Shown here: positions 42,360 to 49,743 of the stretch, piece after piece
Layout of the letters: each line of letters begins with the position of its first letter
How positions within the stretch are numbered: position 1 is the stretch's first letter
DNA from: Entamoeba invadens IP1
Taxonomy: Eukaryota; Evosea; Mastigamoebida; Endamoebidae
Length of the DNA: 49,743 nt
Reading direction: 5' to 3'
Assembly: GCF_000330505.1 (NCBI RefSeq)
Contig: NW_004191835.1
Location: 158,932 to 208,674 of the forward strand
The notes under the pieces: generated by a model
Databases searched by the model: none
What the model saw: only the letters and a program-made list of their open reading frames with translations
What the model was told of the DNA's origin: nothing
Program-made: the position numbers and the translations under genes

Positions 42360-44093
42360 ATGCGGGAAGATATCATTTTTTTGTCAAAAAGACGGAAAAA
42401 GTCAAAGAAAAAAGTTTGTTTTGTGAACACCAAATCGACGGATTTGGTTGATAAAGATATTTTCATTTACTTAAAAAAACAGAAGATGGCAGCGTCAGAG
42501 GAAACGGATCATTTGAATGGTTTGTGGCAAACACTTGTAGATACCCCGGGTGTTCCGTCACACAGTGTTGTGAAAGAAATTATATTATTGCCCTCGACAC
42601 CACAAGACGGGGAGAAATTGACCGACTTAATTGTGAGATCACTCTCTTCTTCCGACAAAAAGGTCGTTCTGAAAGTGCTTTACATGGTGCATAAGATGCT
42701 TCGGTCTCCTAACTTTTCCTTTGAAAATTTGGGGCTTACAGGATTGATATCTTGTTTGGAGCGAATTCGACTTTTTTGGATGAATTATGAAGATTCACAA
42801 GCACTTTCTCTTTTAGTCATCACATACAGTGAATACGTCTGTAACCGTCTTGAGATGGCAAAGAGTTTGCCAAATCTCGACCGAACTACTTTGACTTTCA
42901 AAGAGTCTCCACCTCACAACGAAGTCGAGAAGTTGGTAACAAAGCTCTTTGGTGTTCTTGACTCGTTTATATTATGCATTCAAACTCTGGAGAAAAACAT
43001 CGACTTCATCAAGCTAGAAATCATCACTGAGATGCTCAGAGAAGGAAAGCTGCTTTACACGTTGTGTAAAGACCTTTCGATTGAAATTTACAAAAAGGCT
43101 GAAGATGACGAAATGGCGATGTTCTGCGTTGAACGACTTAAAGTCAATTTCTGTGAGATGGGGCGACTTTACAGCGAGTTTTACATGTCACCATTCATCA
43201 AGGCTCTTGTTAGTGAGGATCTTGGAAGGTTTCCAGAATTTGAAAAAATCGAGAAGTGTAAGACTGGAAGAGGAGATGTGTATATAGACGTGAAGTGGAA
43301 GGACGTCATGAGAAATTGGTTTGAGTTTCATCGATACGCGAGTGACGAGGAAATAAGAAAAGTTGAGGAAAAAGCAATACAATTTAGTGTAATGTCTGAG
43401 CCCATCACGCCACGGAAGAGTGAAGCAATGAAAGTGAAAAGTATTGAACAAATCACAAAGGTCAAGACGATAACAAGTGAGTTATCAAATATGTATGAAG
43501 GTGTCGGTAAATTCCGCAAAGGAGAAGAAAGAAATAAGACGGAGAAAGCTTTAGCGAAACAGTACAAACGGATCATTGGAAGACTTATTGCATTGAGTGA
43601 ATGTGTCTATGAAGTCCTCAAAACATCCGATGAGAAATGTTTTGCTGACTCGAGTGAAGATCTTCGTAAAAGTGTTGAGTTGGGCTGTTTAAGTAAGATG
43701 GAACGTCCATTGAAAAACGGAATTTGTCACCTTGAAAAGATTAAACAGAAAATGGGCGAGATGGTCAATAACTTGTATAGTGGGAAAGTCGATTGGAACG
43801 TCATTTCGAATGAAGTCAAATGTATCAATGGTGAAGCGAAAAATGTTGCGAACTTTGTGTTTGCCAATTTTGGGGAAGAAAATGAATTGACACAGAAGAC
43901 CGACAATGTTGTGCAAACCGTTGTCTTGTTATCAAAAGACTTGTCTGTTGAAACATATTCCGATGTCTTGTTGAAAAGAAACGTTTCAAAAACTACTTTG
44001 ACTATTAACGAGAAACAAAAGAGTGCTAAACAAGAAGAACAAAGCCAAAAGAATAAATTGGGTGAAATCAAATTCAAAGGAAGAAATGTGTGA
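42360..44093 (+). CDS. ANTH-domain endocytic adaptor (AP180/CALM-like)
   Basis: After a basic 42-residue N-terminus comes an ANTH-type alpha-solenoid. VVKEIILLPSTPQDGEKLTDLIVRSL and KKVVLKVLYMVHKMLRSPNF correspond to helices with the lipid-binding lysines, and SLLVITYSEYVCNRLE to the WxxxYxxYLxxRL helix. LYTLCKDLSIEIYKKAEDDEMAMF...RLYSEFY closes the domain. ANTH domains bind PI(4,5)P2 and clathrin and size coated vesicles. The C-terminal half is helical and Lys/Glu-rich, without the clear NPF or DLL clathrin motifs of animal proteins. MAASEETDHL at 42486 is an alternative start; the upstream stretch is unusually free of stops for this AT-rich genome, so I keep ATG 42360. 577 residues. Confidence 0.72.
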   Translation: MREDIIFLSKRRKKSKKKVCFVNTKSTDLVDKDIFIYLKKQKMAASEETDHLNGLWQTLVDTPGVPSHSVVKEIILLPSTPQDGEKLTDLIVRSLSSSDKKVVLKVLYMVHKMLRSPNFSFENLGLTGLISCLERIRLFWMNYEDSQALSLLVITYSEYVCNRLEMAKSLPNLDRTTLTFKESPPHNEVEKLVTKLFGVLDSFILCIQTLEKNIDFIKLEIITEMLREGKLLYTLCKDLSIEIYKKAEDDEMAMFCVERLKVNFCEMGRLYSEFYMSPFIKALVSEDLGRFPEFEKIEKCKTGRGDVYIDVKWKDVMRNWFEFHRYASDEEIRKVEEKAIQFSVMSEPITPRKSEAMKVKSIEQITKVKTITSELSNMYEGVGKFRKGEERNKTEKALAKQYKRIIGRLIALSECVYEVLKTSDEKCFADSSEDLRKSVELGCLSKMERPLKNGICHLEKIKQKMGEMVNNLYSGKVDWNVISNEVKCINGEAKNVANFVFANFGEENELTQKTDNVVQTVVLLSKDLSVETYSDVLLKRNVSKTTLTINEKQKSAKQEEQSQKNKLGEIKFKGRNV

Positions 44094-44515
44094 AGATTTG
44101 AAATTGCTGTTTTTAGCTTTTGTTTAATTGTTGAATTTGATTAATTAAATACTAATGTATTAATAATAATAATTATTATTATTAATATCTATTATATTCT
44201 TTAGAATTAATAATATCTAGTATTTTATTATGTAATTAATCATTTAAAAATCATTTCAAAATTTTAAATAATTTCGACACAAAACAATTATTATTTTATT
44301 TTGTATAATAATTTATTATTAATAAGTTATTCAATTTTTAAACTCATTTTAATACAAAACCACTTTTTAAAATATAGAAATTGTTTTTCTTACTATTTTT
44401 TGAATGACATTTCTCTGTAAAAGGTGAAGTATCGTGTTATTTAAAAACATTAAAAAGAATGGATGGCTTGACTTGATATTTAAAGATTTCAAAAACACTC
44501 AAATACAAATTACAA
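44094..44515. other. AT-rich spacer with a long perfect palindrome and a TATA-like element
   Basis: 44158-44187 is a 30-nt perfect palindrome made of TAA/TTA triplets. TATTTAAA at 44477-44484 lies 32 bp before the next ATG and fits the Entamoeba TATA-like box. Confidence 0.5.
44477..44484 (+). promoter_or_regulatory. TATA-like element of the BspA-like LRR gene
   Basis: TATTTAAA sits 32 nt before the ATG at 44516, at the distance expected for Entamoeba promoters, which have very short leaders. An A-rich candidate initiator (AAAAACACTCAAA) lies between them. Confidence 0.4.
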
Positions 44516-45664
44516 ATGAAACAATTGGATGGGTACTCAATGATGATTGTCTGTAAATACTTAAAGCTGTTCCGCGATGTTAGGAACTTGGTTTTGGTTT
44601 CTAAAAAGAACAGTGAACTCCCTTTAAAATTCCATTTCAATCCGATCTCAGTGACTCAGAAAAGTCGGAAATTCTTCCCAAAAATGCAAACCCAATACTT
44701 ATATACTGCAAATGATGAAATCATTGAAAATATGGATAAGTATATAATAACATATCCTATAGATGTGAAGTACGTCTTAAATCCTACCTTGTTGAAAACC
44801 GAAAAAAAGATCACAACAGACAATATCAAATATGTGAATGTATGCCTCACACAAACAATCCCAACACACCAATTGATGGAACTAAAAATCTCGAAATTTG
44901 CTGTGGATGTCCCAAAGGATTTGACAGATTATTCACCATTAAACTACGCAACGAGGCTGTGCCCGTCATTCTTTGCTTATAACTCATTGACGAGTTTTAA
45001 GTTCCCAAACACAATGAGGAAGTTTGGCAAAGAACTTTTCAGTGGATGCAGCCAACTTGTCGAAGTTGACTATGCATATTCGAGTGGAACAATTAAGGAG
45101 AGAACATTTAGTGGGTGTCATGCGCTTAGAAGAGTCAAATTATCACCGTTTAATTCTTTGAGGGAATTGACGCTGATTGATATAAAGGTTGTGAATGTCA
45201 GTGTCAATGGAAATGAGATATATGGGAGAGTACCCTACAGAATATTTAAGACTATGAAGAATGTTGTTTGTAATGAGGTGTTCTTTGGAAAAGAAGACTA
45301 CATGAAAGGCGAGAAACAAATTCCAGACGGCGTGGTGTCTATTGAGTGTGGGTGCTTTAATTGTTTATATGACTTGAAAGAAATGAATATACCAGACAGT
45401 GTGACTGAAATTGGAGATTGTGCATTCCATAGGTGTGCCGCACTCACAAGAGTAAAGGTGTCCAAAAACCTTAAAAAGATTGGCTGGATGGCGTTTGGGT
45501 TTTGCGAAAAGCTTACAAATATTGAATTTCCACCAAGCGTCAATACAATACCAACGAGATGCTTTGTGGAATGCTCGAGTCTGGAAACAGTGAAAGGACA
45601 AAATCTCACAAACATTGAAACCGAAGCGTTTTTAGATTGCAAAGCGAAGGTTGTTAAAGCGTAA
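44516..45664 (+). CDS. BspA-like (LRR_5) leucine-rich-repeat protein
   Basis: The 382-residue protein opens with LDGYSMMIVCKYLKLFRDVRNLVLVSKK...FHFNPI, the characteristic N-terminus of the Entamoeba BspA-like family. It continues with LRR_5 repeats of about 23 residues of the form FSGCSQLVEVDY, FSGCHALRRVKL, FNCLYDLKEMNIPDSVTEIG, FHRCAALTRVKVSKNLKKIG and FGFCEKLTNIEFPPSVNTIP. The family is expanded in Entamoeba, was probably gained from bacteria, and some members are reported at the cell surface although no signal peptide is present here either. The repeats in the middle (about residues 240-285) are degenerate. The stop is 69 bp from the convergent chitinase stop. Confidence 0.85.
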   Translation: MKQLDGYSMMIVCKYLKLFRDVRNLVLVSKKNSELPLKFHFNPISVTQKSRKFFPKMQTQYLYTANDEIIENMDKYIITYPIDVKYVLNPTLLKTEKKITTDNIKYVNVCLTQTIPTHQLMELKISKFAVDVPKDLTDYSPLNYATRLCPSFFAYNSLTSFKFPNTMRKFGKELFSGCSQLVEVDYAYSSGTIKERTFSGCHALRRVKLSPFNSLRELTLIDIKVVNVSVNGNEIYGRVPYRIFKTMKNVVCNEVFFGKEDYMKGEKQIPDGVVSIECGCFNCLYDLKEMNIPDSVTEIGDCAFHRCAALTRVKVSKNLKKIGWMAFGFCEKLTNIEFPPSVNTIPTRCFVECSSLETVKGQNLTNIETEAFLDCKAKVVKA

Positions 45665-45733
45665 GTCCATGCTGTTTGTTGTTATGGTTTACTTTTTGTT
45701 CAAGAAAAACAGATGAGTAAGACACAAGATTGT

Positions 45734-47311
45734 TTAACATTTGTCGATTTGTTTTTTGATGAACTTAGTGTTAACGTAATTCTTGTCCAAGTCAAGACTC
45801 CATATCATTGCACCGCCAAGCTTGTGTTTGCAGACGTAGTCTGTTTTATATTTGAATGTCGTCTGATCATCAAACGAGAAGAACTGATCGCCAGAATATC
45901 CATACATCGTCATCGATTCAGGGTCGTACTGCACGTTGCTCGATGGAATTGCCGCATCTATCTCGTACTTTGCCAGATATCCATTCTCTCCTGTGCACTG
46001 TCCTGACCGACTCGCACCACTTGTGGGTGATCCCATCAAATGGTCATTTGCGAAGGTCAGTGTCCACCCTCTTCCATAATGAGCCATGCCAACGATCAAC
46101 TTGTGAGGGGGGACTCCTTCGGTCAAATACGCTTGGACGCAGTCGTGGACACTCAGAGTGTCGTCTGCGTAAAGTGCTGTGTGCGACCCAGTGACTTCGT
46201 CCCAGGCGCCATGTAAATCGTACGTCATCAAATTTATCCAGTCGAGGTATGGGTGGAACTTAGACACCTCCAAATTCACGATGTTCTTTGGACCAGCTGG
46301 TGCTGCGATTGTAAGCAAAAGCCTCTTTCGATTTCCAGTCAGCTTTTCGGCATTGATGGCCTCTCTGAACTCTTTGAGTAACAAAGTGAAACTTTGTGTA
46401 TCTACAGGACGTCCTCCTTGGTCTTCATTGGCTGGATACTCCCAGTCGATGTCAATTCCGTCCAAGTTGTACTTTCGTGCAAAGTCCATCGCGCTTTTGA
46501 TAAATGTAGCCCGTGATGTTTGTTTCTCGGCCATCTCACTGAAAAGGTGTTTTGTCGATTCGAAAAAGTTGAAGTTCCACCCTCCAATCGACGCCAATAC
46601 TTGTAGGTTTGGGTTTCGAGATTTCAACGCAACGATTTTGGGAATGTTTTGGTCGTCGTTCCACTCGTATTCCTTTACTGTATACGACGAATCGAACACG
46701 ACAAACGCATAGTTGATCACGTCAACGATCGTCGGGTCGACATTTTCTGGTGTGAACTTGCACGCCCATCCATCAATTGACGCCCATCTATATTGCGCCC
46801 AATTTGTAAAGTAAGACACCATTTTCTTCTCAATGTTTTCTTCCGAGCTTTCTTCTTGTTCCGAGGAACTTTGTGGTTTCTCTGATGACTCCTCGGGTTT
46901 TGGCTCTTCTGAAGATTCTGGTTTTTGTGGTTCGCTCGAGCTTTCTTCTGGTGGTTCAGGTGGTTTTGATGAACTTTCTGGTGTTGGCTCTTCTGAAGAC
47001 TCTGGTTTTGGTGGCGCTGCCGACGAACTTTCGTCAGGCAAGTCTGGGGTTTCTGAGCTCTCGAAGTAATCTCCAGGTTTCAATGAGCAGTCTGGGAGAT
47101 CTGTCCACGACCACACGCATGGGTTATATGCAGTCCGGCCACACTTACAGACTGTGGTTCCCTGGCACTTTGATTTCTGGCCTTGTTTTTGTCCATAACA
47201 CCAGAGGTACGATGTGTCGTCGATACAATAGAACCCATTATCAAGTCCTTCGCATGTTTGTGAATGCACACTCACAGTTTCCAATAACACAATAAACGCA
47301 AGTGCAAACAT
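45734..47311 (-). CDS. Secreted chitinase (GH18) with N-terminal 8-Cys chitin-binding domain
   Basis: The protein has 525 residues. A signal peptide (MFALAFIVLLETVSVHS) is followed by a chitin-binding domain with eight cysteines (about 19-75), as in Entamoeba chitinase and Jessie lectins. A Ser/Glu/Pro-rich spacer (about 80-160, repeats of ESSEEP type, likely O-glycosylated) leads into a complete GH18 barrel: VLASIGGWNF, DGIDIDWEYP (catalytic Glu in DxxDxDxE), INLMTYDLHGAWD and GGAMIWSLDLD. It hydrolyses chitin and is used to remodel or open the cyst wall, so encystation-linked expression is expected. The ATG at 47311 is clear; a TATA-like and an Inr-like element precede it. Fully intact, no introns. 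Confidence 0.95.
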   Translation of the reverse strand: MFALAFIVLLETVSVHSQTCEGLDNGFYCIDDTSYLWCYGQKQGQKSKCQGTTVCKCGRTAYNPCVWSWTDLPDCSLKPGDYFESSETPDLPDESSSAAPPKPESSEEPTPESSSKPPEPPEESSSEPQKPESSEEPKPEESSEKPQSSSEQEESSEENIEKKMVSYFTNWAQYRWASIDGWACKFTPENVDPTIVDVINYAFVVFDSSYTVKEYEWNDDQNIPKIVALKSRNPNLQVLASIGGWNFNFFESTKHLFSEMAEKQTSRATFIKSAMDFARKYNLDGIDIDWEYPANEDQGGRPVDTQSFTLLLKEFREAINAEKLTGNRKRLLLTIAAPAGPKNIVNLEVSKFHPYLDWINLMTYDLHGAWDEVTGSHTALYADDTLSVHDCVQAYLTEGVPPHKLIVGMAHYGRGWTLTFANDHLMGSPTSGASRSGQCTGENGYLAKYEIDAAIPSSNVQYDPESMTMYGYSGDQFFSFDDQTTFKYKTDYVCKHKLGGAMIWSLDLDKNYVNTKFIKKQIDKC

Positions 47312-47351
47312 TTTCGCTTTGAAATTCTCGAGCTTTTTTACCCCTTAAATG
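47312..47351 (-). promoter_or_regulatory. Core promoter of the chitinase gene
   Basis: Read on the minus strand, CATTTAAG (47351-47344) is followed about 20 nt later by GAATTTCA (47327-47320), close to the Entamoeba TATA-like and Inr (AAAAATTCA) elements, and then by the ATG at 47311. A very short leader is implied. The match to consensus is approximate. Confidence 0.4.
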
Positions 47352-47597
47352 TGCTTTCGTTCCGACACGCATATTAAAATTGAGGAATTTCGAAAAATGA
47401 TAAAACGAGATTGAGATTTGAAAAATGAAAGCTTGTTTAAGCGTAGATCATGAACTAAAGAAGGTTGTAAGTCTTGAATTATTTAGTATTACAATACACG
47501 CTTGTAAAAATGGTTTAGACTTTATTTTTCAATATAAATAAAGATCAAAAAATAGAAACAAATTATAATCAATCAAAAAGTGAATTACATCGTCAAA

Positions 47598-48341
47598 TTA
47601 CACAAACCATTCAGAGCACTTTGTTGTATAAAACCGCACATTAACAGGACTGAACACCCCTCTTTGGTGAATTCTTGTACCCCGATCATCGTGATTTATG
47701 TTCTCGATTTTTTCCCAAGAGGTTTCTTCCCGTGTTTCGCTCTTAGTCTCGTTCTTGAGGCTTTTCTCATGAGAATTCACCCACTCAAATGGGTCGCACG
47801 AGACGTTGGTCTTAACTGAAACGACTTCAGTGAATATCTTCATGATGGCACTGTCAGCCCCTTTAATATCAACGAACGACTTTTGTGAACACCGACCAGA
47901 CAAATTTCTTGAGAGGAGTGACTCGGTGATTCTCTTTCCAAAGATGACCAACCCGTCTCTTGTGAATGGGCCGACTTCTTTAAATATTTTAAGTTTCAGT
48001 GTTTTTACTGCTGTTGTCCGTTTTGCCAATTTGAACGTGTCTCCAGCAACAATTTTAGAAACCATATTAAATATCGAGACTTCTTTATCTCTGCGGACAT
48101 TCTTGTCTGCCGAATTTTTTGGAAAGGTCGAAAGAAGGGTCTTAGATACTTCCACCCCATTGATACATGTGGACGCAATCGACAAATGAGCCAACGTGTT
48201 TTTCGACTTTTTGGAGGGAAGTTTGACAATCATGGAATGACCTAAGACGATGTAGAGGCCAATGATTGTTGCGTTGGAGAGTCTCTCGCGGTCGACGGAC
48301 ATGTTTCTGTTGATCGATTGTGTTGTGCTGCGCGTTGACAT
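47598..48341 (-). CDS. Hypothetical protein
   Basis: I do not recognise this 247-residue protein. The N-terminus (MSTRSTTQSINRNMS) is polar. Residues 25-150 look folded and contain several beta-like strands (ATIIGLYIVLGHSMIVKLP, DTFKLAKRTTAVKTLKLKIF, GLVIFGKRI). The C-terminal 60 residues are charged (KSLKNETKSETREETSWEKIENIN). No signal peptide, membrane helix or catalytic motif is visible. It is transcribed in the same direction as, and upstream of, the chitinase, with 286 bp between, so the chitinase promoter must lie in that spacer or in its 3' end. ATG at 48341 has an ACAA leader context. Confidence 0.65.
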   Translation of the reverse strand: MSTRSTTQSINRNMSVDRERLSNATIIGLYIVLGHSMIVKLPSKKSKNTLAHLSIASTCINGVEVSKTLLSTFPKNSADKNVRRDKEVSIFNMVSKIVAGDTFKLAKRTTAVKTLKLKIFKEVGPFTRDGLVIFGKRITESLLSRNLSGRCSQKSFVDIKGADSAIMKIFTEVVSVKTNVSCDPFEWVNSHEKSLKNETKSETREETSWEKIENINHDDRGTRIHQRGVFSPVNVRFYTTKCSEWFV

Positions 48342-49743
48342 TTGTATCAGTGAATAAAGGATTCGGTGTTATACTTTTCGTGCTTGAAGGAATAAGTGAT
48401 GAATTTATAAGAGAATAATAATAAATTAACAATGAATGGTAATTAAAACGAGTCCTATTTTCGAATTTTTTAATAGAACAAGTAATTTAATTAAAACAGT
48501 CAAAAAAGAAGTGAAAAGCTAAAATGTTTTGCGTTGTTTATTTTTAGATTAGCTGTTTTGAACTATATTAATATAAAACCAGTTCTAATAAGATGATTTT
48601 GTCCATCCGAATAGACCCACTGTTTACCTTGAAGTTCACTGACACTTTCTATTGATAATAACTTAAAAACATATTAAAATTGTCTAAGTGTTTTTTGATA
48701 CCAAACTCTGTTATTGACAATTTTATATTGCTTTTTTGTTGTTGTATAATTATAATTCATGTTCGCAGTAATGGCCCGATTTCTTGTATTCATTTAATGT
48801 CAATGTGATTCAAAAAAAAAGTTTTTTCATATTAAAGAGAACTAATTATTAAAAAACAACAAATGGATCATTCATTATGAAGATAAAATGTCAAGCAGAA
48901 CTAAAATGATGTATACACCTGTCTTGTTTAACATAAAATTTGACAAATAAAGCGAACATTAATTAAAGTTGACTTGTTTATTTTTAGTCCAAAAATGCTT
49001 CCATTTTGAAAGTAAAAAAAATATTTGCCTGTTTTTTTGCCCCATTTTGAACAACAAATTTTTTTTTGGACGTTCTAAAATAGAAGTGAAACCAAGTAGA
49101 AAGAGGAATAGCAATTTTGGGAAGAGCAAACCGATGGGAGTTAATTTCTGTTGTTTTTAAATGGAAGTTTTAAAAAAAACAAGCCAACAAAGCGCGCCAT
49201 TTCCAACTTTTTATTCAACATGAAATCACTTACAATTATTTTTTAAATACCCATTATTAACAACCACTAAGACTATCTAGTAGTGCTCAAAAATTTTAAG
49301 ATTTTACCAAAAAGCACATTTGTAAATAATTGTTTTTTATTTTACAACACTTTTGGAATTATTTCTCACTTCCTGATTTTTTAAACATAAAATGACTAAT
49401 AATTTCTATTTCAACCAATTAGTTTGTGTTGTGGGATAGTTATAATTCATAGTTTTATTAAGTATTTTTTTAATATACCAAAAAAATGTTTTTAATCAAA
49501 TAGCGATTTGTTGTTTGTAAATAATGAATTTGTTTTTAATAATTTATTGTTTTTAATAATAATAATGAAATATAGTTTTTTATAGCAATTTTTCACATTA
49601 TAAAAAAAATTCAATTTTTTTTGGTAATTATTTTGAGATTTTTTGTTCTACTTTTCATAGCATACAAAACTATTGCCCATAGTTAGTTTAACCATTAAAC
49701 TTATATGAAATCAATTGTTTAATTATGGTAAATATATTAGTAA
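48342..49743. other. AT-rich intergenic region to window edge
   Basis: No gene is supported. Contents of note: a GC-richer patch at 48591-48655 with a 20-codon reading frame (MILSIRIDPLF...) and C/D-like boxes; a 9-bp inverted repeat AAAATTGTC/GACAATTTT (48676-48684 / 48716-48724); and CGCCATTTCC...TTTTTATTCAAC near 49194-49222, similar to 34104-34131. Confidence 0.4.

Noticed and set aside
46179..46712. 177-codon plus-strand ORF inside the chitinase
   Set aside because: Opposite the conserved GH18 barrel; no own homology.
47620..47626. CAACAAA (minus strand) as encystation motif for the chitinase
   Set aside because: It lies within the 3' coding end of the neighbouring gene, about 310 bp upstream, as a single 7-mer; chance occurrence is likely.
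48969..49160. 63-codon ORF near the right edge
   Set aside because: It starts with TTG and its composition matches the T- and A-rich spacer; no motif.
1..49743. tRNA, rRNA, CRISPR array, virus-like or full-length transposon genes
   Set aside because: I looked for tRNA B-box-like sequences, spaced direct repeats, and reverse-transcriptase or transposase motifs and saw none.

Overview
The window looks like nuclear DNA of an Entamoeba species, most likely the reptile parasite E. invadens. The evidence is AT-rich gene-dense DNA, short introns that mostly begin GTTTGT, and lineage-typical families: a chitinase with an 8-Cys chitin-binding domain, BspA-type LRR proteins, a CXXC-rich membrane receptor, and a myotubularin/LRR/ROCO-like/kinase fusion. 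The genus is well supported by gene content; the species is an inference. Two 100-N assembly gaps (13557-13656 and 27763-27862) are present.

Layout. 1-7735: the 5' part of a CAND1-type cullin exchange factor (-), ethanolamine-phosphate cytidylyltransferase (+), a TRAPPC8-like tether subunit (-), and a secreted GH20 beta-hexosaminidase with one intron (-). 7736-9215 is an AT-rich gene desert that holds a convincing C/D-box snoRNA candidate (8373-8441). 9216-18233: a tiny RAMP4-like membrane protein (+), an FHA-domain Chk2/Rad53-like kinase (-), a >1,700-residue pseudo-myotubularin/LRR/ROCO-like/kinase gene across an assembly gap (-), and an unknown protein (-). 18790-27989: an Rpb4/RPC9-type RNA polymerase subunit, a CDC123-like protein with a C-terminal prenylation-type motif, an LRR protein, a zinc-finger/BTB/FYVE-like protein whose last exon lies beyond an intron, two small unknown genes arranged tail to tail, and a probable EAF-like elongation factor with a cryptic first exon. 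28475-33329: a five-exon CXXC-rich type I membrane protein, a two-exon Vps26/arrestin-fold protein and an SFT2 membrane protein. 34296-45664: a very large DOCK-family GEF, an ANTH-domain endocytic adaptor and a BspA-like LRR protein. 45734-48341: the chitinase and an unknown gene, followed by 1.4 kb of AT-rich sequence to the edge.

Functional themes are membrane traffic (TRAPPC8, Vps26-like, SFT2, ANTH, DOCK, FYVE-like), signalling (two kinases, DOCK) and chitin/glycan turnover (chitinase, hexosaminidase). There is no operon logic; genes are transcribed from both strands. Ten introns are reconstructed that join open frames in phase with family-consistent protein sequence, and two or three more are tentative. 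Several apparent start codons at the 5' ends of open frames are TTG or GTG; in those cases I moved the start to the first in-frame ATG or to an upstream exon.
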